From Clostridium drakei (lineage in GTDB: Bacteria; Bacillota; Clostridia; Clostridiales; Clostridiaceae): 64,000 nucleotides of DNA. Positions within the stretch are counted from its first letter, which is position 1, and each line of letters starts with the position of its first letter. Shown piece by piece: positions 8,696-17,164 of the stretch. The notes beneath the pieces are model-generated. The model was not told the DNA's origin. It saw only the letters and a program-made list of their open reading frames with translations, and made no database searches. The stretch is taken from the NCBI RefSeq assembly GCF_000633595.2, contig NZ_JIBU02000005.1:1-64000 (forward strand), in the 5' to 3' direction. Position numbers and translations under genes: made by a program.

Positions 8696-9145
8696 CTATT
8701 TATTTTGTTCTTTAAATATGTTTGCAAATGCTTGTAATCCTAATGTATAAACTTGTGCTCCAAGTCCTACAATAATTCCTGTAGCTAATGGTGAAATAAC
8801 TGAATGATGACGGAATTCTTCTCTTGCATGAACATTTGACATATGTAGCTCAATTATTGGCACTTCTAATATTGCAAGGGCATCTGACATACCATAACTA
8901 TAATGTGTCCAAGCACCTGCATTTAACATTAAACCATCATAACCTTCAAGATAAGCTTGATGAATTTTATCTACAAATTCTCTTTCGCTATTTGTCTGAA
9001 AGTTAGTCACTTCTATTTCTAATTCTTTTGATAAAGTGTTTACTTTTTCATTGATTTCATCTAAAGTGATAGTTCCATATTGCTTAGGGTCCCTTTTTCC
9101 AAACATATTATGGTTAATACCATGTAATAACATTACTTTTTTCAT
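8696..9145 (-). CDS. aroQ: type II 3-dehydroquinate dehydratase-like protein
   Basis: A 149-aa flavodoxin-fold dehydratase of the type II dehydroquinase family (3-dehydroquinate to 3-dehydroshikimate). Conserved parts: N11/N13 loop with R18, catalytic Y23 (YGTITL), N75 (LMLNAGAWTHYSYG), H81, and the ELHMSNVHAREEFRHHS block (H101, R112). The first motif reads GINHNMFG rather than the usual GPNLN-LG, so the enzyme is a divergent member and may take a modified substrate. The start at 9145 has AGGAAG upstream; an in-frame ATG at 9172 would overlap the VOC stop. It forms an operon with aroE and the VOC gene. Confidence 0.85.
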   Translation of the reverse strand: MKKVMLLHGINHNMFGKRDPKQYGTITLDEINEKVNTLSKELEIEVTNFQTNSEREFVDKIHQAYLEGYDGLMLNAGAWTHYSYGMSDALAILEVPIIELHMSNVHAREEFRHHSVISPLATGIIVGLGAQVYTLGLQAFANIFKEQNK

Positions 9146-9162
9146 TGTACTCTTCCTTTCTT

Positions 9163-9537
9163 TTATAACCATGGATCAATGTCCAAGTATTTTTGCACTC
9201 CATCTTTTTTTACTTGAATTACCTCGATACATAGGCCATCTGGTAATTGAAACCAATTGTGCCCTTGAGGCAACTCTTTTACATTTCTTGCATAAGCTTT
9301 TTCTAGAACTGCCTCTTGGTTTTCTGTCATAATTCCAAGATGTGCACATCTTCCCTCAACGCCATTAAAGGATAAATCCTCAATTAATTGAAGACCTCCA
9401 TAAAGCCATACTTGTCTATTTGGAGATTCTTTTTCATTTGTCATACGTACATCCATTTCTAATACTTCTTTAAAAAATTTCAAATGCCAATTTAAATCTT
9501 TAACACGCAAAGCCATATGTTCTAAATAAGATGACAT
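9163..9537 (-). CDS. VOC-family (glyoxalase/dioxygenase fold) protein
   Basis: A 124-aa single vicinal-oxygen-chelate domain: N-terminal HMALRVKDLNWHLKFFKEVLEM, then HLGIMTENQEAV and the C-terminal LPDGLCIEVIQ with the metal-type glutamate. Metal ligands H7, H~60 and E~108 can be proposed. First gene of the operon with dehydroquinase and shikimate dehydrogenase. Bacterial dehydroshikimate dehydratases are fusions of a TIM barrel with a VOC domain, and a separate TIM-barrel protein occurs at 15.2 kb, so a link is tempting but unproven. It could also be an isomerase or lyase for a CoA or sugar acid. Confidence 0.8.
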   Translation of the reverse strand: MSSYLEHMALRVKDLNWHLKFFKEVLEMDVRMTNEKESPNRQVWLYGGLQLIEDLSFNGVEGRCAHLGIMTENQEAVLEKAYARNVKELPQGHNWFQLPDGLCIEVIQVKKDGVQKYLDIDPWL

Positions 9538-9844
9538 AAAAATCCTCCTTTTATTTTTAATAAAAATTTTATGTTTTTTAGTTTGTTATTATATTGTCAT
9601 TGATTTTAATTATATTAATTTTTTAAATATTTTAATAGAAATGATGCTGCTTTTGATTAAAATTATCTTGCTGTTATATTTTCGATTTTGTATACTGTTT
9701 TTGAGTATTTTGGATTAAAATACTTAAATATCTTGCTTTTTTTAAAAAATATTTTGCTTTTATAGGTATTTTGCTATAGAAAGAAAATAGATATATAGCT
9801 AAAATTTACTTGTATAAAATTATATAAATATGGGGGGTTGGCTT
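9538..9844. promoter_or_regulatory. divergent regulatory region with four TTGCT repeats
   Basis: About 300 gene-free bases between the VOC-aroQ-aroE operon and araC. The word AT(C/T)TTGCT occurs four times in the same direction (9665, 9730, 9751, 9768) and there is an inverted repeat AGTATTTT/AAAATACT (9704-9711, 9717-9724). AraC proteins bind direct repeats, so these are candidate sites for the neighbour. Confidence 0.45.
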
Positions 9845-10705
9845 ATGTTTTCACATAACTTTGACAAATCAGTGGAGGACATTTTTGAAGATAAAAGATA
9901 TCCTGAGATAGCACGGCTTTGCCATAACCATGACAATCCGGGATGGACTTATAATTATCACATTCATAAAGATGCAACAGAAATTGTTTATATTGCTGAT
10001 GGAAAAGCTGAATATACAATTGATATGGCTAAACATGTTTTAAAAAAAGGGCAAATACTTGTTGTTGAGAAAGGTATTGTACACTCTATTACTTCTGATA
10101 AGGATGAACCAGTGGATGCATGGACATGTGTTATAAATAATTATAAATTAAAAGATTTTGAAGACGATACACAATTGCTTTTTTCAAATAATTATCAGAT
10201 AATTTCTGCAGGTGCAAGTGAAAACTTTATAAAATATGCAATGAAAGAAATTTATTTTTTGTGTTTACAAAAAACGCCTCATTCCAATTCTATATGTAAT
10301 CTTATGGCAGCTGCCCTAGGAGCTGTAGTATTTGAATTATTGCCAAGGAAAGAGGAATTCGAGAAACATACTAAATCCTCTTTTGCTAGAGACATACTTA
10401 TATACATTGGAGAACACTATAGAGAAGCTATTACACTAAAACAGCTATCAGAGGTTTTTCACATCAGTCCTGGTCATATAAGTCATACATTTGCAAAAGA
10501 ATATGGGGTTTCCCCTATTAATTATGCAATCGATCTTAAAATGTGTGAAGCTAAATGGCTATTGATTAATACTGAACAGCCTCTTGCTTTTATATCACAA
10601 AAAGTTGGTTATGATAATCCTACTCATTTTACAAATATGTTTGTAAAACGTTTAAATTGCTTACCTTTAGCATATCGAAAGCTTTTTGCACAAGAAAGTA
10701 AGTAA
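9845..10705 (+). CDS. AraC-family regulator with cupin sensor
   Basis: A 286-aa regulator. Residues 20-120 form a cupin-like pocket (YHIHKDATEIVYI, LVVEKGIVHSI) and the last 100 residues carry two helix-turn-helices (ISPGHISHTFAKEYGVSPI and FISQKVGYDNPTHFTNMFV). The start at 9845 is preferred over the ATG at 9830 because the G-rich ribosome site lies between them. Divergent from the VOC-aroQ-aroE operon, which it likely controls in response to a small acid or sugar ligand. Confidence 0.88.
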   Translation: MFSHNFDKSVEDIFEDKRYPEIARLCHNHDNPGWTYNYHIHKDATEIVYIADGKAEYTIDMAKHVLKKGQILVVEKGIVHSITSDKDEPVDAWTCVINNYKLKDFEDDTQLLFSNNYQIISAGASENFIKYAMKEIYFLCLQKTPHSNSICNLMAAALGAVVFELLPRKEEFEKHTKSSFARDILIYIGEHYREAITLKQLSEVFHISPGHISHTFAKEYGVSPINYAIDLKMCEAKWLLINTEQPLAFISQKVGYDNPTHFTNMFVKRLNCLPLAYRKLFAQESK

Positions 10706-10741
10706 CATTGGTTTTGAAATTAAATAGTTTATTATTAAAAT

Positions 10742-10793
10742 AAAATTACAAGGGAATTGAAAGAAAAACTTTTAAATATTCTCTTGTAATTTT
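10742..10793 (+). terminator. rho-independent terminator of araC
   Basis: Arms 10742-10757 and 10778-10793 pair almost perfectly (ATTACAAG with CTTGTAAT at the core) and run straight into a stretch of nine T. Confidence 0.85.
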
Positions 10794-10807
10794 TTTTTAT
10801 ATCATTA

Positions 10808-10871
10808 TTGACAAGTAGGTGAAAATAATGATATGTTCTATATATAGGAACTAAGTTCCGAATAGTGGAAC
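10808..10871 (+). promoter_or_regulatory. promoter and GGAAC/GTTCC operator array
   Basis: TTGACA (10808-10813) starts a probable promoter for the CoA-transferase gene. Downstream lie four alternating half-sites: GTTC (10835), GGAAC (10847), GTTCC (10855), GGAAC (10867), the middle two forming the palindrome GGAACTAAGTTCC. This pattern fits IclR-family operators, and an IclR gene lies at 14.4 kb. Confidence 0.55.
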
Positions 10872-10908
10872 TATTATTAAGATACATTATGACAAAAGGA
10901 GGGTTTTT

Positions 10909-12504
10909 ATGAACAGACCAAAAAGAAAAGGAACAAAAGTACCAATTCTCAGTGCAGAAGAAGCTGTGAAGTACATTCCTAATAGTGCTACCATTGGTTT
11001 TTGTGGTGCCGGAGGAGGTATATGTGAAGCAACAGAAGTAATTAATGCCCTTGCAAATCGTTATAAGGAAACTTTAGAACCAAAAAATCTAACTTACTAT
11101 CATGGAACTGGATTAGGTGACAGAGATAATAAAGGAATGTCTCCTTTAGCTCAGCCTGGTATGGTTAAGCGAATTATTGGAGGACATTGGGGACAATCTC
11201 CAAGACTTGCAGAAATGGCAGAAAGAAATGAAATAGAAGCATATAACTTTCCTCAAGGTATGATTGCACAATTATTAAGAGCTGCAGCAGCAAAGCAGCC
11301 AGGACTTTTGTCTCATGTGGGATTAGGTACTTTTATCGATCCAAGAAATAAGGGTGGCAGACTCAATGATTGTACAAGAGAAGAGTTAATCAAATTAATG
11401 GAGTTAGGGGGAAAGGAATATCTTTTTTATCCTACAATCCCCATTGATGTAGCTATTATACGTGGAACAACAGCAGATACTGAAGGTTACGTTAGTATGG
11501 AAGATGAAGTTGCGGTTGTTGATGCCTTGGCTATGGCAGAGGCAGCTCATAATAATGGTGGTCTCGTCATCTGTCAAGTACAAAGAGTTGTAGCAGCTAA
11601 GACTATTCATCCTAAACTTGTACGTATTCCTGGATACTTTATTGATATCATTGTGGAAGTACCAGATCAGCCTCAGATGTATAATGCACCTGTAAATAAA
11701 TTTATCTCTGGTGATTATAAGATGGATGAAGGCTCAGTTACACCATTGAAATTGACAGAACGAAAAGTTATTGCAAGAAGAGCCTTATTGGAAGTTAAAC
11801 CAGGCAACGTTGGTAATGTTGGTGTGGGTATTGCCGATGGAATTGGTGTTGTAGCCAGAGAAGAAGGTATAAGTGGAGATTTTACCTTAACTGTTGAAAC
11901 AGGACCTATTGGTGGTGCTACAGCTCAGGGAATTTTCTTTGGTGCAAGTATAAATATGCAGGCACTTTTGGATATGCCATCCCAATTTGACTTCTATGAT
12001 GGTGGTGGCTTAGATGTTTGCTTCTTGAGTTTTGCAGAGCTAGATCAATGTGGAAATGTTAATGTGCATAAGTTTAACGGAAGAATTATGGGAACAGGCG
12101 GATTTGTAAATATAAGTCAAAATACAAAAAAAGCTGTTTTCTGTGGTACATTAAAAGCTGGTGGATTAAAAACTTTAGTGGGAGATGGAACTATTAAGAT
12201 AGCACAAGAAGGTAAGTTTGAAAAACTTGTAAATAAAGTTCCAGAAATTACTTTTAGTGGCAAAGAAGCAGTGAAAAATGGACAGGAAGTTTTGTATATA
12301 ACAGAGCGTGCAGTGTTCAGACTTACAAAGGATGGTTTAGAATTATGTGAGGTTGCACCTGGACTTGATATTGAAAAGGATGTCATTGCTCATATGGAAT
12401 TCAGGCCAATAATTTCAAAGGACTTAAAGGAAATGGATAAACGAATATTTGAGTCTGGTCCAATGGGATTAATAAATAAAGAACCATGGAATTTTACAAG
12501 GTAA
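10909..12504 (+). CDS. acyl-CoA:carboxylate CoA-transferase (family I)
   Basis: A 531-aa fused alpha-beta CoA-transferase, the length of propionate CoA-transferase/YdiF-type enzymes. The N-terminal half has the GFCGAGGGICEATEV glycine loop (30-44); the catalytic glutamate is E330 in TVETGPIGG. It would move CoA from acetyl- or butyryl-CoA onto an organic acid. The gene has a strong AGGAGG site and its own promoter, and is followed by MaoC hydratase and a reductase-like gene in the same direction. That suggests activation of an acid for hydration or dehydration chemistry. The substrate is not readable from sequence. Confidence 0.9.
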   Translation: MNRPKRKGTKVPILSAEEAVKYIPNSATIGFCGAGGGICEATEVINALANRYKETLEPKNLTYYHGTGLGDRDNKGMSPLAQPGMVKRIIGGHWGQSPRLAEMAERNEIEAYNFPQGMIAQLLRAAAAKQPGLLSHVGLGTFIDPRNKGGRLNDCTREELIKLMELGGKEYLFYPTIPIDVAIIRGTTADTEGYVSMEDEVAVVDALAMAEAAHNNGGLVICQVQRVVAAKTIHPKLVRIPGYFIDIIVEVPDQPQMYNAPVNKFISGDYKMDEGSVTPLKLTERKVIARRALLEVKPGNVGNVGVGIADGIGVVAREEGISGDFTLTVETGPIGGATAQGIFFGASINMQALLDMPSQFDFYDGGGLDVCFLSFAELDQCGNVNVHKFNGRIMGTGGFVNISQNTKKAVFCGTLKAGGLKTLVGDGTIKIAQEGKFEKLVNKVPEITFSGKEAVKNGQEVLYITERAVFRLTKDGLELCEVAPGLDIEKDVIAHMEFRPIISKDLKEMDKRIFESGPMGLINKEPWNFTR

Positions 12505-12642
12505 TATAGTTCTACTACTTAAATTAAGATATATTTATATGTCCTATCACTTAATGATTAAGCAATAGCTGTACATATATATAAATATACAGTTGAAGTT
12601 TTAGAACTCTAAATTAAATATATAAAAAAAGGAGATAATAAA

Positions 12643-13089
12643 ATGAGTGAAAAATTACAACCAAAAGTACCATTTGAAATAGGGGATACATGTACTTATA
12701 CTAAGACAATAAGCGAATCAGATGTATATCTTTTTGCTGGAATTACAGGTGACTTTAGTCAGATGCATATGAATGAAGCATTCATGAATACAACATCTTA
12801 TAAAACAAGAATAGTACACGGTGTGTTAACATTTGCGTTAGGTTCTACAGCATCCACTTTAATTCAAACTCAAGCAAAATCACCTATTCCAAGCGTATCT
12901 TACGGATATGATAGAGTTCGTTTTATCAAACCAGTTTATTTTGGAGATACTGTAACAGCAAAATACACTATTACTGAAATAGATAATGAAAATCTAAAAT
13001 CGGTTGCTAAAATTGAAATTACAAACCAACATGGACAAGTAGTTGTTGCAGCAAATCACATATTAAAGTTCTTTCCAATAGAAGAATAA
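12643..13089 (+). CDS. MaoC-family hotdog (R)-enoyl-CoA hydratase
   Basis: A 148-aa single hotdog domain. The hydratase motif is intact: AGITGDFSQMHMNEA with the catalytic Asp near 46 and His near 51, followed by RIVHGVLTFALGS. Expected to hydrate a 2-enoyl-CoA to a 3-hydroxyacyl-CoA or the reverse. It sits 139 bases after the CoA-transferase with AAAGGAG ribosome site, and likely acts on that enzyme's thioester product. Confidence 0.88.
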   Translation: MSEKLQPKVPFEIGDTCTYTKTISESDVYLFAGITGDFSQMHMNEAFMNTTSYKTRIVHGVLTFALGSTASTLIQTQAKSPIPSVSYGYDRVRFIKPVYFGDTVTAKYTITEIDNENLKSVAKIEITNQHGQVVVAANHILKFFPIEE

Positions 13090-13197
13090 TCTTGTAAGAA
13101 GTAGTGTTGATACTAAAATTAAATATGAAAGTATTTAAAATAGTGCTGTGTGATTACACAGTCTATTAATAAAATTATTATTGCATGGAGGTTTTTT

Positions 13198-14169
13198 ATG
13201 AAAGTTTGCATGTTAGGTTCTGGCTCTCTTGGAAGTTCTATTGGCGGAACACTTGCTGAGGCAGGAAATGAGGTTATATTTATAGATCAGTGGGCGGATC
13301 ATATTAATGAAGTAAATAAAAACGGTCTTCACATGGTGACAAATCTTGATACAGATCCAGGCAGATTTGTTAAAGTCATAGGTAAAACAAACTATGATGG
13401 CATAGGACCAGCTGATTTAGTGATTGTCCTTGTTAAATCTTTTGCTACACGTAAAGCTATTGAAGAAGCAAAAGCAAGTTCTATTATTGGGCCTGATACA
13501 TTAGTTATGTCTCTTCAAAACGGTTTAGGTAATGAAGAAGAAATCATTGATGTTATAGGTAAAGATAAAGTTATAGGTGGGAAAACCTATGTAGGTGGCG
13601 TATTGCTAAAACCAGGTAAAGTATTATCTACAACTCAAGGTAAAAAAACCTATATTGGCGAAATGGATGGAACAATCACTGATCGTATAAAGAAAGTTGC
13701 TGAAAACTTGACAAAATCAGGTATTGAGGCAATAGTAAGTGATAACATTCAAGGCATGATATGGGATAAGTTACTTATTAATGTAGCGACAGGAGCAATT
13801 AGTGGACTTACTCGTTTACCTTATGGTGGACTTTATGATACATATGAGCATGAAGTACTACCTGAACTAAAAGAAACAGCTTTAGAAGCTATTAATGAAG
13901 GTATAAATGTTGCTAAAGCAAATAAAATAAAATTATCAACAGAAAATGCTGAAGAAATTTGGTATAAAGCTTCTGCAGGACTTCCACCTACATTTAAGGC
14001 ATCAATTTTGCAAAGCATAGAGAAAAGTGCTGTTACTGAAGTAGATTATATTAATGGTTCTGTAGTAAGATGGGGTAAGAGAAGTGGTATTCCAACACCT
14101 GTTAATAAAACAATGGTTGCAGGTATAAAAGGATTGGAATTTTGGTTCAAAAATTATCAGAATAAATAG
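13198..14169 (+). CDS. ketopantoate reductase-family dehydrogenase (ApbA/PanE-like)
   Basis: A 323-aa protein with the N-terminal Rossmann loop GSGSLGSSIGG (residues 7-17), NADP-type domain to about 170 and the helical PanE C-terminal domain (KLLINVATGAISGLTRLPYG; DYINGSVVRWGKRSGIPTP). The start at 13198 follows GGAGG; the frame is open 16 codons further without a site. PanE-like proteins outside pan operons reduce various 2-oxo acids. In this CoA-transferase/MaoC setting it probably acts on a pathway intermediate, not pantothenate. Confidence 0.82.
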   Translation: MKVCMLGSGSLGSSIGGTLAEAGNEVIFIDQWADHINEVNKNGLHMVTNLDTDPGRFVKVIGKTNYDGIGPADLVIVLVKSFATRKAIEEAKASSIIGPDTLVMSLQNGLGNEEEIIDVIGKDKVIGGKTYVGGVLLKPGKVLSTTQGKKTYIGEMDGTITDRIKKVAENLTKSGIEAIVSDNIQGMIWDKLLINVATGAISGLTRLPYGGLYDTYEHEVLPELKETALEAINEGINVAKANKIKLSTENAEEIWYKASAGLPPTFKASILQSIEKSAVTEVDYINGSVVRWGKRSGIPTPVNKTMVAGIKGLEFWFKNYQNK

Positions 14170-14313
14170 GAAGAATGTAAATGACATATCAACTTTCTAC
14201 ATTGAGCATTAGACTTGTATATAAAAGAAATCTACGAATCCTAAGCGAATGAGATTAGTGTGGTATATTATCCTACTGATGATTCTAATTATGATATGAA
14301 TAGCTTATAAATG

Positions 14314-14332
14314 GCGGTGCTATAAGCACCGC
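14314..14332 (+). terminator. terminator after the CoA-transferase operon
   Basis: Perfect 8-bp GC-rich stem GCGGTGCT/AGCACCGC with a three-base loop, followed by TTTCTT, ending the CoA-transferase/MaoC/reductase unit. Confidence 0.8.
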
Positions 14333-14400
14333 TTTCTTGATTAATGAAAAGTCATCTGATATACTAAAGTGTAATTTAGATGATGATAGGAGATTTTAAA

Positions 14401-15165
14401 TTGGAAGGCGAGTCAAAAAATGTAAAAACTATTGAGAAAGCATTTAAAATATTGATGCTATTTGATTGGAATCATAAAGAGTTAACGCTCACAGAAATTG
14501 CTAAAAATATGAATATGGCAAAATCAACAGCTTCAAGATTGCTAAATACAATAGTAGATATGGGCTTTTTATGTAAAGATGAGATTAATAATAAGTATTA
14601 TCTCGGTGGCCGTATTTATTATTTAGGGCAGGTTGCAAAGGAAAATGTTGACATAAGAAAGATATGCCGACCTTATCTTGAACGACTTACAAACTTAACA
14701 ATGGAAACCTCACATGTGTATGAGTTTCGTGAGTGGGAAAGAATTTGTATTGATCAAGTTATAAGCCCCCAACCAATTAAGCAATCTGTAAAAGTAGGAA
14801 GCACAGAGCCTATTTGGTATGGAGCTTCAGGAAAGGCTATTTTAGCATTTATGGATTACACAGTCTGGGAAAAAGCTGCTAAATTATGCTATCCACAAGG
14901 TACAGATAAAGAAATAAAAGAATATGTTGAAAATTTGCAGGTAGTGAGAGAACAAGGCTATGCACTACGTGATAATGTACAAAACGATACAGTGGGTTGT
15001 ATTGCTGCTCCTATTTTTGGTGTACGTGGAGAGGTTGTAGCATCTATAGCTATATCTACACCAGGATTCAGATTTCCCAAGGATTATGGACAATATGTAG
15101 AGTATGTTTGTCAAGCAGCTAAGAGAATATCAAGTGAATTAGGTTTTGTATCTGAATCAAAATAG
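14401..15165 (+). CDS. IclR-family transcriptional regulator
   Basis: A 254-aa regulator: winged helix at about 8-70 (TIEKAFKILMLF, LTEIAKNMNMAKSTASRLLNT) and the IclR ligand domain (VGSTEPIWYGASGKAILAFM, GCIAAPIFGVRGEVVASIAIS). The start is taken as the TTG at 14401 because AGGAG sits eight bases before it; ATG codons at 14380/14383 precede that site. It lies between the CoA-transferase operon and the TIM-barrel gene and is the best candidate to bind the GGAAC dyads at 10.85 kb. Confidence 0.88.
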   Translation: MEGESKNVKTIEKAFKILMLFDWNHKELTLTEIAKNMNMAKSTASRLLNTIVDMGFLCKDEINNKYYLGGRIYYLGQVAKENVDIRKICRPYLERLTNLTMETSHVYEFREWERICIDQVISPQPIKQSVKVGSTEPIWYGASGKAILAFMDYTVWEKAAKLCYPQGTDKEIKEYVENLQVVREQGYALRDNVQNDTVGCIAAPIFGVRGEVVASIAISTPGFRFPKDYGQYVEYVCQAAKRISSELGFVSESK

Positions 15166-15215
15166 AGTTCAAGTAAAATAAAATGTGATATTCTTTTTTT
15201 AAGGAGGTATAGGTA

Positions 15216-16016
15216 TTGAAATTTGGTGTTTGTGTTAATATGTTAAAAAACACACCCACAGATACTGGTATAGGTTTTGTTGAAAAAATCGCTGAATTTG
15301 GTTATGATTACATTGAATTACCACTGTATGAAATAATGATGCTCAGTGAAGCTGAGTTTGATGGTTTGAAAGCTAGACTAAAGAGTGCGAGAATACCATG
15401 TCGTGTCTGTAACAATTTCTTTCCGAAAAATCTTAAATTGACCGGGCCCGATGTGGATCATAAATCAGTTAGAAAATATCATACAGCAGCCATTAAACGT
15501 GCCAGCTTACTTGGAGTTAAGTTTATTGTTTTTGGAAGTCCATGGGCTAAAGCAGTACCGGTTGGTTTCTCAAAAAATGAGGCTTACCAGCAGTTGGTTG
15601 AGTTGAACAAGGAAATTGCTAGTGTTGCAGCAAAATACAATATTGTTATTGCGCTAGAGCACAATAACAAAGCAGAGACCAATATTCTCAATCAGTTGCA
15701 TGAAGTTGGAAAGCTGGCAGAATGCGTAAATCATCCCAATATTAAAGTACTTGTAGATTATTTCCATATTGCTGCAGAAAATGAACCAATATTGAATGTT
15801 GTACATTATGGAGCAAATATCGTTCATACGCACTTTGCCAGATATGAAGGACGCCGTTATCCGAAAGATATGTCTGAAGATAAGAATTACCAGACGTTCA
15901 TTAATGCTCTGAAAAGAATTCATTATGATGGTGGAGTAAGCATTGAAGCATATTCGGATGATTTCGATTTGGATGCTCTTGCAACGCTTAAGTTTTTTAA
16001 GGAAAATTTTAAGTGA
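15216..16016 (+). CDS. xylose-isomerase-like TIM-barrel protein
   Basis: A 266-aa sugar-phosphate isomerase/epimerase-family (AP-endonuclease 2 fold) protein. Metal ligands are likely E in IALEHN (near 147), D in LVDYFH (near 182), H in HTHF (near 208) and E in SIEAYS (near 246). It starts with TTG after a strong AAGGAGG. The first half is GC-richer than its neighbours, hinting at transfer. Family members include epimerases, isomerases and 3-dehydroshikimate dehydratases; the nearby dehydroquinase and shikimate dehydrogenase make the last option worth testing, but the reaction is unknown. Confidence 0.78.
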   Translation: MKFGVCVNMLKNTPTDTGIGFVEKIAEFGYDYIELPLYEIMMLSEAEFDGLKARLKSARIPCRVCNNFFPKNLKLTGPDVDHKSVRKYHTAAIKRASLLGVKFIVFGSPWAKAVPVGFSKNEAYQQLVELNKEIASVAAKYNIVIALEHNNKAETNILNQLHEVGKLAECVNHPNIKVLVDYFHIAAENEPILNVVHYGANIVHTHFARYEGRRYPKDMSEDKNYQTFINALKRIHYDGGVSIEAYSDDFDLDALATLKFFKENFK

Positions 16017-16056
16017 AAACAAAATTTATAAAAATTAATAATATTATTAATCGCAA

Positions 16057-16094
16057 AAAACACTGTATTATTCAAATGAATTTTACAGTGTTTT
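16057..16094. terminator. bidirectional terminator
   Basis: Stem AAAACACTGTA (16057-16067) with TACAGTGTTTT (16084-16094). The right arm includes the stop of the opposite YdcZ gene, so it ends transcription from both sides. Confidence 0.75.
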
Positions 16095-16544
16095 ACGTTG
16101 TAATTCAAAATCCTTTTTATCTACAAATGCGTTATAAGCTAATCCTAATAAAACTAGAACTCCACCAAGAACTTTTCCTGTTGAAAGAACATGTAATGTG
16201 AAATAATCTATGATTATTCCAGCAAAAAGTTGCCCGATAAATAAAAGTATTGTGGCATATAAAGCAGAGATTTTTGGGGTTATGTAGCTAGAAATTCCTA
16301 CAACAACTACTCCCATAGCACCACCAATATATGCATATACAGGTAAGCCTAAAAATTTATCAGGAGAATATCTTAAGGTATTACTGCTAAACATAAAGAA
16401 AACTGCCGAAGTTATTAAGCCCGTTAAATAGTTATAGAATGTGCCAGGTAAAATACCTATTTTATTAGCTAAATTTGAGTTTATAATTCTACCTAAAACG
16501 TTGGTTAGTCCACTTGCCAAAGCAAGGATTATATTTAATATCAT
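16083..16544 (-). CDS. YdcZ (DUF606) family membrane protein, second subunit
   Basis: A 153-aa protein with five predicted helices of the drug/metabolite transporter superfamily half-size YdcZ family (ILALASGLTNVLGRIINS; GGAMGVVVVGISSYITP; LLFIGQLFAGIIIDYF). It pairs with the next gene upstream, 14 bases away; the two paralogs probably form a heterodimer. The substrate is unknown. Confidence 0.8.
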   Translation of the reverse strand: MILNIILALASGLTNVLGRIINSNLANKIGILPGTFYNYLTGLITSAVFFMFSSNTLRYSPDKFLGLPVYAYIGGAMGVVVVGISSYITPKISALYATILLFIGQLFAGIIIDYFTLHVLSTGKVLGGVLVLLGLAYNAFVDKKDFELQRKTL

Positions 16545-16558
16545 TATAATTCTCCTTC

Positions 16559-16981
16559 CTAATAAATTGTCATTACAACAAGGCCTATAACCATTATTAC
16601 AAATCCAATTAATTTTTTATTATTAAATTTCACAACTTCCATTCCGAAAAGTCCATAGTGATCTATTATAATTGAAGTAACTCCTTGTCCAAAAAGGCCT
16701 AATGCAACAGATAGAGATGCTCCGAGAGCTATCATTGAAGAATTACAGAATAGAACTGTGAAAACCCCTATAAAACCAGCCGTATATGTAAATAGAGATA
16801 TTGATCTATCAAAAGGAATTTTCAACCTTTTAACAGCTAGCACAAGTAAAATTGCAATTAGTCCAACAATATGAATTATAATAGCTGAAGAGTAGTTTCC
16901 AAAATTTTTTGAAATTATTGTGTTAAAGCTTACCATTATAGTAACTAAAATACCTGTTAAAATTGATAAAAGATTGTACAT
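16559..16981 (-). CDS. YdcZ (DUF606) family membrane protein, first subunit
   Basis: A 140-aa paralog of the following gene (LLSILTGILVTIMVSFNTIIS; LGLFGQGVTSIIIDHYGLFG), with about five helices. The start at 16981 is set by AGGAGG ten bases upstream; the longer open frame up to 17137 lacks a site and crosses the promoter. It is divergent from a Crp/Fnr-type regulator, a common neighbourhood for this family in Clostridia, which suggests regulation by that gene. Confidence 0.8.
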   Translation of the reverse strand: MYNLLSILTGILVTIMVSFNTIISKNFGNYSSAIIIHIVGLIAILLVLAVKRLKIPFDRSISLFTYTAGFIGVFTVLFCNSSMIALGASLSVALGLFGQGVTSIIIDHYGLFGMEVVKFNNKKLIGFVIMVIGLVVMTIY

Positions 16982-17041
16982 TATATTATGACCTCCTAAA
17001 ATAACTAATATTAAATTACCATAATAACAAAATTCAATACT

Positions 17042-17055
17042 ATGACATATGTCAT
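17042..17055. promoter_or_regulatory. palindromic operator ATGACATATGTCAT
   Basis: Perfect 14-bp palindrome in the divergent promoter region between the YdcZ pair and the Crp/Fnr gene. The core GACATATGTC recurs at 61866 and 63439, both also in promoter regions. The bound protein could be the local Crp/Fnr regulator or the MarR protein at 63.5 kb. Confidence 0.55.
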
Positions 17056-17164
17056 ATATGATGAAATATATGTTATATTTATATAGTGGAGCAATGTAAG
17101 TTTTTTGATTAAGCTTATTGGTTAAAAATTCCGTCATATAATGAGATGGTAAAGGTGAGATGTG

